A stretch of DNA of 64,000 nucleotides from Euptelea pleiosperma (GCA_035048495.1 CM068552.1:14442501-14506500), one strand, 5' to 3'. Shown: positions 45,309 through 56,942, numbered from the stretch's first letter. Numbers and translations are program-made. The notes: generated by a model from the letters alone, not told the origin.

Positions 45309-46215
45309 TTTTTTTACCTCTTCCAATCAACATTTTTCACGTTTTGATAGAAATGCCCTTTGAAAGAGAGATCATAAGGACAGTTTTATTAGAGGGGTAT
45401 ATTCCTAAATGTGTGGAAAATGTTGCCTCGAAAATTCAAATCATTCTAATATTCGTAGCCCAATTTACAAGTTGAAGAATTATGGACCGTCCACATTTGA
45501 TGGGGTTAGAAATTTTAGAATGGGCTGATTGGTGTGAAATTTTGTGTCCAAATTTGTGTTCCCTGATCCTGACCTATTTTTTTGCCTCTTCCAATCAACA
45601 TTTTTCACCTTTGGATAGATAAGTACAGTTTATTAGAGGGGTGTTTTCGTCAATGTGTAGAAAATGTTGCCGAGAAAATTCAAATCAGTCTGATATTCGT
45701 AGCCTGGTTTACGAGTTGAAGATTCATGGACCATTTATTTTTTACCGTTAACTTGAAACCCACATTTGATGGGGCTAGAAATTTCAAAATGGGCTGTGTC
45801 AAAATTTGTCCCCTAATCTTGACTCATTTTTTACCTCTTCTAATCAACATTTTTTTACGTTTTGATAGATATGCCCCCTGAAAGACAGTTCATAAGGACA
45901 GTTTTATTGGAGGGGTATTTTCATCAATGTGTGGAAAATGCTGCCTAGAAATTTCAAATCATTATGATATTCGTAGCCTGATTTACAAGTTGAAAAATTA
46001 TGGACCGTCTATGTTTTACCGTTAACTTGAAACCACATTTGATTGGATTAGAAATTTCAGAATGGGCTGGGTCAAAATTTGTCCCGAGATCCTGATACCT
46101 TTTTTTTAACCTCTTCCAATCAACATTTTTCACGTTTTGATAGAAATGCCCCTGCAAAGCATATCATAAGCACAGTTTTGTTGGAGGGGTATTTTCGTGA
46201 AAGTGTTGCCTAGGT
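45309..46215. repeat. Tandem array of ~240-280-bp units grown from a MITE end
   Basis: The motif CCTCTTCCAATCAACATTTTT-like recurs at about 45316, 45594, 45833 and 46109. Each is followed by a TTTTGATAGA.ATGCCC block, TTTTATT.GAGGGGTATTTTC, a GTGTGGAAAATG.TGCC block, TTCAAATCATT, a CGTAGCC.GATTTAC block and the family B right end. The units are diverged and degenerate rightward. Confidence 0.85.
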
Positions 46216-46393
46216 GGAGGAGGTAAAAAGCTCAGTGAAAGAATTGGTTTCTCAAAAAGTTGATTCGTTCAGTTAGGTAGTCTATTCAGTTAGTTCCCTT
46301 GTTGCTTTGAAGCCAAACAAATGGATGTTATTGTTAAATATTCATAATTATGTTTATTTATACTAGTTGCGGGTCACGTGTTGCACCTGAGTG

Positions 46394-46772
46394 TAGGGGT
46401 GTCAACGGGTCGGTTCCGGTTCGGTTCCTAAGGTGGCCAGAACCGAAATAATCGGTTCTGGTTCTTATTGGTTCGGTTCCTTAACAGTTCCGGTTCTCAA
46501 AGTGATGGATTCGGAACTGGCACCGATTATGTATTTATGTCGGTTCCGGGTATATTGGGCCAAATCTTGAGAATATGAGAATTTTTACACTATATTTATT
46601 TATTGATACCGGTTCTTAATTCTCGGTTTGGTTCCGATTCTATCGGTTTCAGTTCCATATTAAGCTACCTAGAACCGGAACCGTTATTGTCAGTTCGGTT
46701 CCAATTCCAATTACTTTTTAATCGGTTCCCAAAAATGTGGAACCGAAACCGGTGTTTTCAGTTCCGGTTAAA
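46394..46772. repeat. TAGGGGTGTCAA-type palindromic repeat rich in GGTTC
   Basis: Starts TAGGGGTGTCAACGGGTCGG, followed by many GGTTCCGGTTC and mirrored AACCGGAACC/GAACCG motifs. This type is common in plant genomes. The far end was not found. Non-coding. Confidence 0.6.
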
Positions 46773-47340
46773 CGGGCCAAACATAAATACGGTTGGTAAT
46801 CTCTAAGAGTGTGCCCCATTGCATCAACATGGCACTAATTATTTGGTGTCAAAATTTAAATTTTGCAAAAAAGAAAAAGTTAAAAATGATCCTATAGTTA
46901 CCCCATTATTAAAAGAGTATAATAACCACATGGTCAAAGGTCCATGGACATGCATATATGGTGGTGCCGATTTGTCATTCGACAAAATTGTACCTCAAGT
47001 TACGTGTTAAACAGTGATGCTTAAATTCTGAGGTTAAAAATCAACCTACGAAAACGACTCCGATCGAATGCTTAAAAATACTAATCGGGTTGATTTTTTT
47101 GCATGTAGGTTCACCTAGGGATGGACCAAACATCAATATGGTCAGTGGTCTCTAATAGTGTACCATTTCTTCCACATAATGCTCAAAATCCACGGTTCAA
47201 AACAAACTTTGAAAAAGAATTTAATCAAATGGATAAAAATTACTAATGATCAAGACGAATTTTGGAATGTAATTAGTCCACCTAGGGATGGGCCAAACAT
47301 CTAAATATAGTCAGTGATATCTAAGAATATGCCACACGTA
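46773..47340. mobile_element. Family A-like MITE fragments
   Basis: Repeated parts such as CTAATCGGGTTGATTTTTTT, GGTTCACCTAGGGATGGACC and TCCACCTAGGGATGGGCC, with ATCTCTAAGAGTGTGCC near 46800. Edges unclear. Confidence 0.5.
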
Positions 47341-47342
47341 AG

Positions 47343-47374
47343 GTGCACATGCATTGCACGGTAGCGTCCCCTAG
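47343..47374 (+). mobile_element. Possible Helitron 3' end
   Basis: GTGCA-CATGCAT-TGCAC hairpin followed 11 bases later by CTAG and then T, the pattern of a Helitron 3' terminus. No matching 5' end was identified. Confidence 0.3.
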
Positions 47375-47509
47375 TCCCAGTTCATGCCACTAAAAAAGTT
47401 ATAAAATTGCGGTTAAAACTTAAAAGAATCGAATAGTTAAAATTCCCCACCAGCTCTTTATTCTATTCAGGTGCCACTAAATAAAGAATAAATCTTTGAC
47501 GACTGACCA

Positions 47510-47700
47510 CAATATAAGCCACGCGGCATTTTTTTAAGACTCTGACCGTATGGATGTTTGGTCCATTCCTAGGTGGGCATACAGACCAAAAATCAGCATG
47601 ATTAGTGATTTATAACCGTTGGATTAGAGTCTTGTTCATGGGTAGATTCTTAACTGTAGGATTCGAGCAATATCTGGGGTACTCAGATCAAAGGTTAGAA
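47510..47700. mobile_element. Family A MITE left half
   Basis: GCCACGCGGCATTTTTT, CGTATGGATGTTTGGTCC, CCAAAAATCAGCATGATTA and GGATTAGAGTCTTGTTCATG follow the left half of family A in order. The right half is missing, replaced by the duplicated segment from 47744. Confidence 0.6.
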
Positions 47701-47743
47701 ATGAGTGAAAAGGACCGTGACATATCTTTTGATCTTTTTTCTC

Positions 47744-48090
47744 TTTGTGGGCAAAGCTCATGTCTTCATAGCATTTATTACGAAGAGGAGAAAAAAACAT
47801 GTTTTCGGTTGCAGACAAAAGTTCGTTGCTTTCCTCCTTCCGCGATGCTTCGTATCTGAGCTGCGAGCTTTTTTCACATGTTCTGAGGTCAGAAGCAGAA
47901 ACCTACGGTGCCGTACGTACACCCAAAGATGTAGATCATGAAAATATGAAATCACAATAATTAATACGGAGGTGGGACCTAACTAATGGACGTTGTAGTC
48001 TAAGTCCTAATGTCTCACCGAAGCGTGCATGATCGGAGATTTGTGCACGTTAAAGTACTAGTGGGTGCACGTCCGTTTGCTTGTGATTAG
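47744..48090. repeat. Dispersed duplicated segment, copy 2
   Basis: Partner of 44588-44970, about 3.15 kb apart, in direct orientation. Just beyond it, CCCTCTCGGTGTTTCGCGCG (48107 onward) resembles one arm of the hairpin MITE at 58746-58900. Confidence 0.8.
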
Positions 48091-48139
48091 AAAGTTTCCC
48101 TCTCGGTGTTTCGCGCGCTCGGCCGTGGATTTCACGAAT

Positions 48140-48540
48140 CCAACTGTGGTTTTGCTTTATAGTCGTAGAGATATGGGAAGGGGTATGGGTGTAAACGGGT
48201 TGGGCTGTGCCGAGCTTCTAACAGACTCAAATTTGAATGGCCAGGTTGGGTCGCAAGCCAAATCCCAAGCCCCGGGTCCTGCTCTTTAATGTGTCAAGCT
48301 ACGGGCTGGACTAAGATGGGGTCAGGCCGGCTAGGGTGTCCAACATTCAAATTTATGACCCTTGAGCACAAAAGGGAGGGGAAACATTATTCAACTGCAT
48401 GGGCTAGGCGTCATGGGCCAGCAGGGATCAAAAAGGCCAAACCTAGGCCCTTAGAAGAGGTGGGCCCATCCAAGCCTGGCCGGGCCATGGCACACAAGTC
48501 AGATTTATACCCCTCAACCGATCACATTCCTTCTTGACTT
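48140..48540. other. GGGCC-rich repeat, no gene
   Basis: Contains GGGTATGGGTGTAAACGGG and many GGGCC/GGCCC words, as in the repeats at 50180-51115 and 53292-53660. The 82-codon ORF here has no family features. Confidence 0.4.
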
Positions 48541-48607
48541 TTCTTAATCTTTAAGTTAACCGAATTGATTCTTTTATCCTTATTCTTTTAATACAATAAT
48601 TTGATCG

Positions 48608-48853
48608 CTCTGCTTGGTTCGCTGCACTGGGATGCATTTTGCACTTAAATGCAAATGTTGTGAGTTGCATTGCAGTCACTTACCACGGTTTTTGGGCTGC
48701 ACATACTTGCATCCATTTTCTTAAAGAGTTTGCAAGGGCTTGGCAACCACTTGCACAACAACTCATTTGCACGCCTCAACCAATCAGGTGTAATCCCAAA
48801 ACCATGGCAAGTGGGTGCATTGCATCCCATTTGCATTGAACCAAGCAGGGCTT
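48608..48853. mobile_element. hAT-like MITE with CTGCTTGGTTC ends
   Basis: The left CTGCTTGGTTCGCTGCACTGG and the right CATTGAACCAAGCAG are inverted. Inside, GGATGCATTTTGCA and GTTGTGAGTTGCA pair with mirrored TGCATTGCATCCC and TTGCACAACAACTC, so the element is largely palindromic. Confidence 0.75.
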
Positions 48854-48854
48854 A

Positions 48855-49150
48855 GCATGGTCGTGGGCCCATGTGAAGATGAGTCCAAGGATGATTGTTG
48901 GTGAGGATGATCTCCACTTACACAAAATCAGCTTGTTCTGATATATATTTTTTATATATTAGCTTAATGAAATGTGAAAATTTTTTGAACTTTCCATTTC
49001 CTTCTTAGTTTGAATCCACCGTTTGATAGGATTAGAAATTTCATTAAGGGGTGTTTTTATGTGAGGATGATCTTTACGATGATGAGCAGATCATCTTCAT
49101 CAAAAACAACTATTGTCTCATCTCCATGTGGGCCCTACAATCATGTTTTA
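48855..49150. mobile_element. Family B MITE adjacent to the hAT-like MITE
   Basis: ATGGTCGTGGGCCCATGTG on the left mirrors CATGTGGGCCCTACAATCAT on the right. The arms also share GAGGATGATCT and GATGAG. Confidence 0.7.
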
Positions 49151-49392
49151 TTTAAATGTGCCAAGTGTACATTGTTAGAAAAATTCGGGTTGAAAAAACT
49201 TGAAAATGTGACTAACGGGGTCACTTTTAGTATAAATAAATGTGGGACCCACTTATATTTTGAGGTGGGTCCATGTTGATTTTTCATCTCCTTGGTATGG
49301 AGAATAATGTGGTTAAATTATTTAATCAAGACCCTTTATGTGTGAATGAAAAATCAACTCCAAACTATCCTACTTGTAACATAGTAAGCAAA

Positions 49393-50043
49393 GTTTGTGA
49401 AAAACTTTAATCCCACATTGGAAAACTACAAGATTGGAATGCAACTTATATATAGAAGTTGGTTCCATAAAAATTGTAAGCTCAAGGAGAATAGTTGTTG
49501 GGCTCGCATACATACGGGGCCCATGAGAAATAAAAAGTTTTTTAAGAGGATTTGGATCTAAGGATCTGAAATTCCTTAATGCGCGCCGATGACGGCACGT
49601 ATCACGGCTTTAAGCCTCACGTGAAACAGTTAACCACTACTTTCTCTATTTAATCATATTCCGTCCCCTCATTCAAGAACACACAGAATTTCATGTTTTA
49701 ACCATTTTAATTGAATTTAATAAGTTTTAAGTCTGTGAAAGTACGAACACAGTTCTGGTTCGCCAGACGTGTGGATTAAGTGCTATTTTCGCACGTTGAG
49801 ATCGTTGTATCCTGAGAGACAGACGTCCAGAGACCTTTAACACTGTAATAAGAGGATGAATTTGTCTTAAGGCTATTATGTACAACACAAGCCTTGATTA
49901 ATTATACTTGCCAATTAAAGTCACTTTTTATTTTGATTCACTCTTTCATTTTATTCTCCTCTTGTATTCTTCTATTTTCTGTGAATATATCATACAAATA
50001 ACATACATATCAATAACCTATCCTAACTTTACGCTTAACACAC
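49393..50043 (+). mobile_element. Possible solo LTR
   Basis: Starts TGTGAAAAACTTTAATCCC, a leader common in plant LTRs, with a TATATATAG promoter-like box near 49450. It ends in a pyrimidine/AT-rich stretch before AACA. No second LTR, primer site or clear target duplication was found, so this is tentative. Confidence 0.3.
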
Positions 50044-51180
50044 GTTTTTGACACATGACCGTGGGTCCACATGGAGATGAGTGGCTGATCCTCCTACAAA
50101 AATCATCTGACATTTAGTCTCAAAGTTGAAAATTTTGAACCGTCCATTTCACCATTAATTAGTTAGGATGTTGTCAAAGGTAGTGCCTCATTGGACCCTA
50201 GCCCAACCCTCACTTATAAGAGTGAACTGGCCCTAACTCAGCCTTAGCCCTTGGAGGGCATAGACTAACTAGGCCATGGTCCTACCCTTAAAGGCCTAAG
50301 CCGGGACAGGGCCTAAAAGAAGAACATTAAGAAATGTGAACTTTTTAAAGTAAAAAATTAAAAGTGGATGCCGTTAATTTGTTCTAAAAATAATTGAGTT
50401 AGAACTGTTACATGTCATGGACAAGAATCTACATAAATCTATGCTTTGGAAAGATAGACGCAAAGAATATTTATTCAAAAATAAAATTAATTTACATCAT
50501 CTAGAACAATTCAACATTAAATAAACATCTCTTTACACTAAATATCAGTATAATAATTATATTTCTTAGACATTCCCAACACAACATTAATTCCATTTAC
50601 GCGTTGAACCTCTTTTAATTATCTGAATTTTTGAAAAATCTATTAATACCATAACAAAAGTCCTAGCATCAAGTACATAAATAAATTGTTTACTCGTTAA
50701 ATTTACTGGTGAACAAGATAAACGTGAAACCTCGATGCCTTAAGGGGAAATCCTAGGCCACCCTTGGGATATTTTCCAGTAGACTTGACACGTGTGGAAG
50801 GGGTAACATACATGTCCCGTGGGAATAATTGGGTGCTCAAAGAGGCTTGGAAACCCATGGTATAAAAGAAAAAAGAAAAAAAAAAAAAAAAGGAAAGAGA
50901 TTAGGACTTAAAAGGGTAGGGAATGTAAATTAGTTATTTATCAAATGGACAACATAATAGGAAGGGCTAGGCTTTATTGAGTGTTACCCTCTATGTAGAA
51001 GGGTCCCCTAAGGGATTGAAATTTCTAAAAAAAAGCATCATTTTAGGGTTTTCAATGGGCTAGGCTGGGCCGGCCCCCCTTAAAAGAGGGCCGGATTGAC
51101 ATCCCTACCTAGCAGGTGGCTTAAAAAAAGGCAGATCTTGTGGTAATTTCACGAGGGAAGTCGGTGAGTTTTGTTCCAAC
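50044..51180. other. Repeat-rich spacer
   Basis: 50055-50170 has family B motifs (GTGGGTCCACATGGAGATG). 50180-50330 and 51040-51115 are the GGCCC-rich ends of a TAGGGATGTCAAT-type repeat around AT-rich filler. An A run lies near 50877-50891. No gene. Confidence 0.45.
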
Positions 51181-51546
51181 CAAGGTTTAAAGGGTACAGT
51201 TATAACGGTATAATGGACTAGGGGCGTTACTGTTTTTGACGTTATAACGAGAGAAAAAACGCTCAAGGGCAAAAATGGAAAAAAATGGAAAAAATGGAAA
51301 AAATGCAAAATTTCAAAAATGGAAAATAACAGAATATAACGAAAAAAGAACGGAAAAAATGAGAGAAAAAATGGCCATTTTTTTCACAAAATTTTCCAGA
51401 AAATAACGGTCATTATTTTCGTTATACGGAAAAATAACGGCCGTTATTTTTGTTATAACGGCCATTATTTTTTGGGCGTTTAACGGTCCATAACGTAATG
51501 GGGGAGGTCCGAATCCGTTATAACGGCCATTTTTTAAACCTTTCAA
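51181..51546. mobile_element. MITE family C, GTTATAACGG subtype
   Basis: Starts CAAGGTTTAAAGGG and ends TTTTTTAAACCTTTCAA. The flanks GTTCCAAC (51173-51180) and CTTCCAAC (51547-51554) are an 8-bp target duplication with one change. The body has CCGTTATAACGGCC-type palindromes and GGGGGAGGTCCGAATCCG. Confidence 0.85.
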
Positions 51547-51751
51547 CTTCCAACATCCAACGGTCTCACAGGCCCTTTTCAAAATCTCCCTCGCTTTTCA
51601 GTTCTTAGTCCCTCTCGAAACGCACTCAAAGAAGAGAGATAAAAATCCCTAATTCTTGAGTTAGCTTCGATAAGAGTCGACGGAGCAGAGTGAGTAAAAC
51701 GAGAAACCCTAATTTCATCGTTCTTCTTCTGCTTGGGAAGGTGGAGAAAAA

Positions 51752-51904
51752 ATGGGGAAGAAACAGCACGGCAAAGATCGAATGTTCAAGACGAAACAGA
51801 GTAGGCGACCGAATGGGGGCGGTGCCATATCCAAAGAAGTTGGTACCTCTTTCAAGCGTCTTCCTTCTATTGTTGCTTGTGCGTTCTATCTTCACAAACC
51901 CTAA
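51752..51904 (+). pseudogene. Broken first exon of a CYP65/PUB49-type cyclophilin-U-box gene
   Basis: The reading MGKKQHGKDRMF ... SKEVGTSFKRLP matches the N-terminus I recall for plant CYP65/PUB49 (PPIL2 homologue), a nuclear U-box plus cyclophilin protein. One base is missing after the 14th codon and one G is extra in a GGGGG run about 25 bases later, so the middle is misread but the frame returns. A further missing T after the CTTCCT codons leads to a stop at 51902. The leader (AAACCCTAATTTC) resembles a genuine 5' UTR. No U-box or cyclophilin exon was found downstream, so it is a fragment or dead gene. Homopolymer-type assembly errors cannot be ruled out. Confidence 0.6.
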
Positions 51905-53290
51905 TTGTTCTTTGTTGCTGTTGAATCTGATTTGATGTTATTCGACGTTATAAGTTTCTGATTTGATCTTAAATTCATATTCAATGTGTACAACAATGGA
52001 AGCGTTTATGATACAATGTGGATATTTCTGCAATTCACGGTTCCATATGTTCTACATGAAACCAAATTAAATTAGTTTTTTTTTTTTTTCATTTATTGGG
52101 CCATCATCCTCATCATCTAAGACTTTTCCCTGCTATTTGGGTTGGTTACATGAATGTTGTTCCTCATCCCTAATGAATCAACTTAAAGAGTATGAATCGA
52201 CTTTCTGAATATAGTTAAGGTTGGACTTCCCTTCATTTTTTTCGACCATCTGGTTCATATATGTTGGTGGTTAGGAGGCGTGTTTCTGGATGAATTTCTT
52301 AGGTAGGACTATACTATTTGATAAGTAGGCTGCTAGACCTACATGGACATGCTTTCTCCTGTGTTAGGGGTGTCATTACAGATGAAGATTTAGAAATTTT
52401 TTTCTGGTCCCGTGCAATTGGGCATCCAACGCTAACAAAACCCAGATTGAGTCTTCAAATTTTTCAAAGAAACTTTTTCTGGTTGTTTAGTGGTGGGAGT
52501 GGATTCAGTGAATTCCCTTTCTAGGATTGTAAAAAGGAAGGGCTGTGGGAGTTGGAAAATGTTGTGAAAATACTATTGAGGGTATACCACTGTTAGTTCA
52601 ATAGTACTAGGGGTTTTGGAGTGTTGCCTATCTTCAGTCGGTTGTTGAATCCTGGGAACAGACGTCCGTTCAACTGTCAACTACACTCATGAAGTGCAAC
52701 AGCGAAATCTACTTCAGGACAGTGCGTACAACGCGTGCCTCAGCCTCGTTTTAAATCGATAAGTTTATCTGACTTGTTTACAATTTCTATTCTGGATCGT
52801 TCACATGCTAGAGTTTTCTACATTTTGGGTATATTTTTGTTTTATTATTTTTTTCTCAGTTATTATATATTGCAGCAATGTTCTTCTTTCTCTCTTTTTA
52901 GTATTATTATTGTTTACTGATGCATAAACCAGGAACCTTTGCGCTAACAATAATATGTATATGTACAGAAGCAGTCTCTTGTCAGATGGAACATTTTCTG
53001 TTTGGTTTCTTGTTTAGAAGAAGATATTGATGACCCTTTTACTTATCCACAATTTGGATGATCAAGTAACAATAGTGTTGCCTATGTTACCTCTCATGTG
53101 ATTCTCATGGAATGATGAAGTAGCTTAATTTATATGTCTGGACAACTGAGACTTGTCTATGAATGGATATGCTTCTTCTAAGTTAAGCATGGTATTTTGT
53201 TCATCCTAAAGAACTCAAACTCTATATGACATATAGCTAAAGATCTAAATAAGTTTTTCGGATGTTTTAGTAATTTATATAATTTTCTCT
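51905..53290. other. Spacer downstream of the CYP65-like exon
   Basis: AT-rich. It could be an old intron of the broken gene, but no further exons were recognised. Confidence 0.35.
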
Positions 53291-53291
53291 A

Positions 53292-53660
53292 GGGGTGTAA
53301 ATTTGGCCCGGGCCCAATCTGGCTCAGGTCAGGCCACCTCAGGCCTGGTCTGTTTCTCGAGCCAGGCTGGGCCAAATCCCAGAGCCTAGGCTTGGACCCA
53401 TCCCAAGTCCCGTAGGGGATTGGGTCAGACCTGTTCTTGTCAGGTCGGTCTTGGGTCAGGCCAAAAATCGGTCAAAGAAGGTCATTTTGGCATGGGCCAG
53501 TTTCAGGCCTGGTCAAGCCATTTTCGGGCCGAACTGATTTGGGCTGGTTTCAAGCTGGGCCAAGCTTCAAGGGGCAGGTCCGATCGCGGGTTGGGCTTTG
53601 GCCCGAAAAATTCGGAACATGCCAGGCCACAAACCAAAATTATAGGCCTAATTTTCTCAT
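53292..53660. repeat. TAGGGGTGTAAA-type GGCCC-rich repeat
   Basis: Begins CTAGGGGTGTAAATTTGGCC and has many GGCC/GGGCC words. It belongs to the same loose class as 46394-46772 and 48140-48540. ORFs here follow the repeat and show no family. Confidence 0.55.
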
Positions 53661-53701
53661 CAAGGTTGGAACATGGAACAAAACAGGAAAATACAAGTGA
53701 A

Positions 53702-54640
53702 CTATAAGAATCTTCCTTGGGTCCATGTAAACTACAAATACACACGGTGCTTCTAGTTCATATCTTTTAATTCCTCAGAAGTCTCAAACTTGATTGCTGA
53801 ATTAGCTCATAGAGCAGCAACTCTAGATATTTCTTGAATCTATGTTTCATCCCAAGTTCCAAACTAGCATTTATCTACTAGGAATATAATGGGATCATTC
53901 CCTTTTGAATCTTGGTTTGATTTCACTATCAACACATTGAGGACCATGGATGTTATCGTTGGATTGCCTCTTGTAGAAAATTAGATATCTGCCTGAGAGA
54001 ACTACCTGACCGTTGTCGACTGATATCCTTCAAGTTCTTTATTTAAGTGATTCGGGAAAAAGGAAATTCTGGTATAGAGAAATGCATGTCATTTCTTAGC
54101 TTTGATCTTCCATTCTACATTTTCTTTGAAGGAGATGGGTACAAGAATATGCTTTGAGTCCATGTAGACTATAAATGTACTTCTGTAGCAGAGCTTCTTG
54201 TTCTTGTTATTTAATTCCATGAAGTCCTGAACTCTGATTGCTGAGATAGCTGATAGAGCAGTACTGTTTCCTGATATTTTCTGAATCTGCAGTTCATCCT
54301 GAGTTACAAACCGACATTTCTCTACGAAAAAGTTTACAGGGATCATTTTCATTTGAATAATTAATCTTGGTTTGCTTTCACTATTAACAGATGAGGACCA
54401 TGGATGTGATTGTGGGATCGACTCTTGTAGAACATTAGATATCGCCCTAAGAGAACTTCATGATAGATCGGTTGTTTCATCTGATATCTTGATGGACACT
54501 TAGTTTCAAGTTCTTTATTTCTGCGATTTTCAGGAAAAAAGAAATCCTGGTTTAGGAGAAATGTCGCTTCCATTTTACAGTTCTGTAATATTAGATTTTT
54601 TCCAAGCTTTGATCTTCCATTCTTCTTCTCCCTTGAAGTG
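53702..54640. repeat. Diverged tandem duplication of a ~0.45-kb segment
   Basis: Unit 1 (53702-54125) and unit 2 (54140-54640) share, in order: GTCCATGTARACTAYAAAT, TTTAATTCC, TTGCTGARWTAGCTSATAGAGC, GGGATCATT, AATCTTGGTTTG, GAGGACCATGGATG, CTCTTGTAGAA and GCTTTGATCTTCCATTC. The function is unknown; no protein was recognised on either strand. Confidence 0.8.
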
Positions 54641-54756
54641 AGTTTTTCTAAGGAATGAGATAATCTTAGGCTTTGGTAGCCTAAGGATTAAGAACAGTCA
54701 ACAGTATCTCTCTTATTCAATTTGATTTGATCTATTCTTAGAGCAGTTGGACATTT

Positions 54757-54881
54757 GGTCTAGTGATATGATTCTCGCTTTGAGACCAAGAATTGTTTTA
54801 GGACCCTAAAATGGTTAAGGGTCTAGTGATATGATTCTCGCTTTGAGACCAAGAATTGTTTTAGGACCCTAAAATGGTTAA
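54757..54881. repeat. 63-bp tandem duplication overlapping a TRIM LTR
   Basis: Two near-identical units start at 54757 and 54820 (GGTCTAGTGATATGATTCTC ... CTAAAATGGTTAAG). The second unit contains the first ~25 bases of the TRIM 5' LTR. Confidence 0.9.
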
Positions 54882-55199
54882 GCTTTCCACACCTCTATCA
54901 CCTAGGTGCTTTTGGTGTATTGGTTTGGGTCTTAACATTTGGTATCAGAGCCAACCCCACGTCACAGGTTCAAGTCACGAGAGGGGCTACCTGCGGGCTT
55001 TCTCAAAAAGAGAAAATAGAGGTAACAGAAAAAATGTCGGGGGTCCGCTCAAAAAAAGTGAGAAAATACTCAGAGTGGGCCACCGTGAACGTCGTCGGCC
55101 TTGGAGGCGTGGTGGAATGTTAAGATCCTGAAAAGGTTAAGACTTAAGCTTTCCGCACCTCTCACCTAGGTGCTTTTGATGTATTGGTTTGGGTCTTAG
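54857..55199 (+). mobile_element. TRIM (miniature LTR retrotransposon)
   Basis: Short LTRs of about 81 bases lie at 54857-54937 and about 55118-55199, sharing CACCTAGGTGCTTTTG, TGTATTGGTTTGGGTCTTA and AGCTTTCC.CACCTCT. The 5' LTR starts TG and ends CA. Two bases later comes a perfect initiator-Met primer-binding site, TGGTATCAGAGCC (54940-54952). The interior is about 180 bases with no pol genes. Structure and size fit a TRIM, which needs another element's proteins to move. Confidence 0.82.
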
Positions 55200-56942
55200 G
55201 TGCCCGGCCCTAAAGTTTTTGATTACTATGCTCTCATCAGTTAAGAATTGCCTCCTCGGGGTTTCTAAGTACAGTTGGTATGTTTGTAGTAACATGTGGA
55301 CCCACCCATGATATGTTCTTATCATAGTATTATATGGTATTTTTGTACTGAAACATGTGGATCCAACTTGTATTATTTGCCTATGGATTGGGTCTGGACT
55401 ATGTAATATTACATAGATCGTGAGTTGGGTTTGGACCTAATAATCAGATCCAACCCTATATGACTACTTAAACACAGGATCCGAACCCAACCTAGATCCA
55501 TTTTGGGTCAAAATCCAAATATCTATATTTGACCAATTTCATTAGGATTCCATCTTAAAGATCCAAAAATATGCAAAAATTCGGGTCTGTATCAGGTTAG
55601 ATCTTTGGGTCTGACCTGCTCCATTTTATACCCTATTCTTAGGTGTAGTTCGCAATTCGGCATACGGTAAAACTATGGTCCAGAAAAAGTTTGAGTATAA
55701 TTCGGGGTTGTCATTCAAAAATTCGTCAAATAAGAAAATAATAGTAAAAAATTAATTTTTGTCCCTTTCTCTGCATTAAAATCATTATTTTTTCAACAGT
55801 TCGGAACAATCCGTGTATAATATGGGAATAATACACTTCCATATCAAATTTGTGAATTTTATCGAATCTTTAAGAAGTTAAGCCGTATAATACGTTTCCC
55901 TTAAATTTGAAAAAGTTGACATATCCCCCATGACTTGGTCCATTGTCCTTTGACTACTGCTGATCCATGTTGACTAACAAATTTTGGGTGAAAGGACAAA
56001 AATACCCTTTTCTTCAATTTCGGGTCAAAACATGTGAGGGTTTTGGCTGAAACCCTAATCCCAAGTTGACATGGTTGTGGTGGTCCGCCGACCACGAGAT
56101 TCTAATGGGTTGGTCACCAGTGATGGGCGACACTCTGGTGGGTTGTATATCGCTAGTAAATGGCCCAAATCACATGATCTAACAATTAGTTTTTTTTTTC
56201 ATTTTTTTATTAAATCTGGTGATAAACTTTAAGCGATTGAATCATTACTCAAATCATCGCATAAAACACATTTGTGCAAATACAACTCCACGAGAAATGA
56301 AAAGTTCTATCCAAAAAAGGTGAAAATATATTGAAAATAGAAACAATTTGTGCATTTTGTTTATTGATTCTATCACAAAAAAAAAAGAAAAAAAAAATAG
56401 CTATTGATCTTGTGATTTTGGGCTATTTACCAGCAAAGGTGATCGGTGTATTTCTCGGGTGATGAATTGGTGGATGATGGAGAGGGGCGTTGGTGTTTGA
56501 ACTTGTACATTGAGAGAGGGAGAGAGGAAACTATTGTAACTCAAATTCTTTAGAGATAATGAAAAAGCTCTTCTCACTCATGGGGCGTAGGCACACTGTC
56601 AATCCACGTAAATTTGTTGTATCTATGTGATTAATCTTTTGAATTTCTTTATTTTTGTTGATTCGGTCAATTATCAACAATTACAAAAGACGGGTCAGAA
56701 GGACTAGACCTGAACTAACTAGAGGCTTCACTTAAAGAGAATTTTACTTTCTAAAATTCAATAATAAAATAGAAACTCCAATTTTCATGCGCAAGAAGAT
56801 GATAGTAACACCAAGAAACATGTGCGATGATGATGGTGATAGCTTGCTATGGCTGGCCCTATTTAATTGTCAAGAAAACACATTTTTAAAAGTTTAAATT
56901 CAATTAAACACCCCTTTTAAGACTAGTGCTTGTCATCTATTA
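55200..56942. other. Repeat-rich spacer, no gene
   Basis: 55370-55640 carries GGGTC/GGATCC-rich repeat sequence. 55645-55900 has AATTCGGCATACGGT and CCGTATAATACG motifs also seen near 20455-20660. A short block, 55900-56170, has no recognised function. A/T runs occur near 56190 and 56380. Confidence 0.4.

Noticed and set aside
46362..46395. Possible reverse-oriented Helitron 3' end (ACTAG followed by GC-rich sequence)
   Set aside because: The hairpin is weak and no matching terminus was found.
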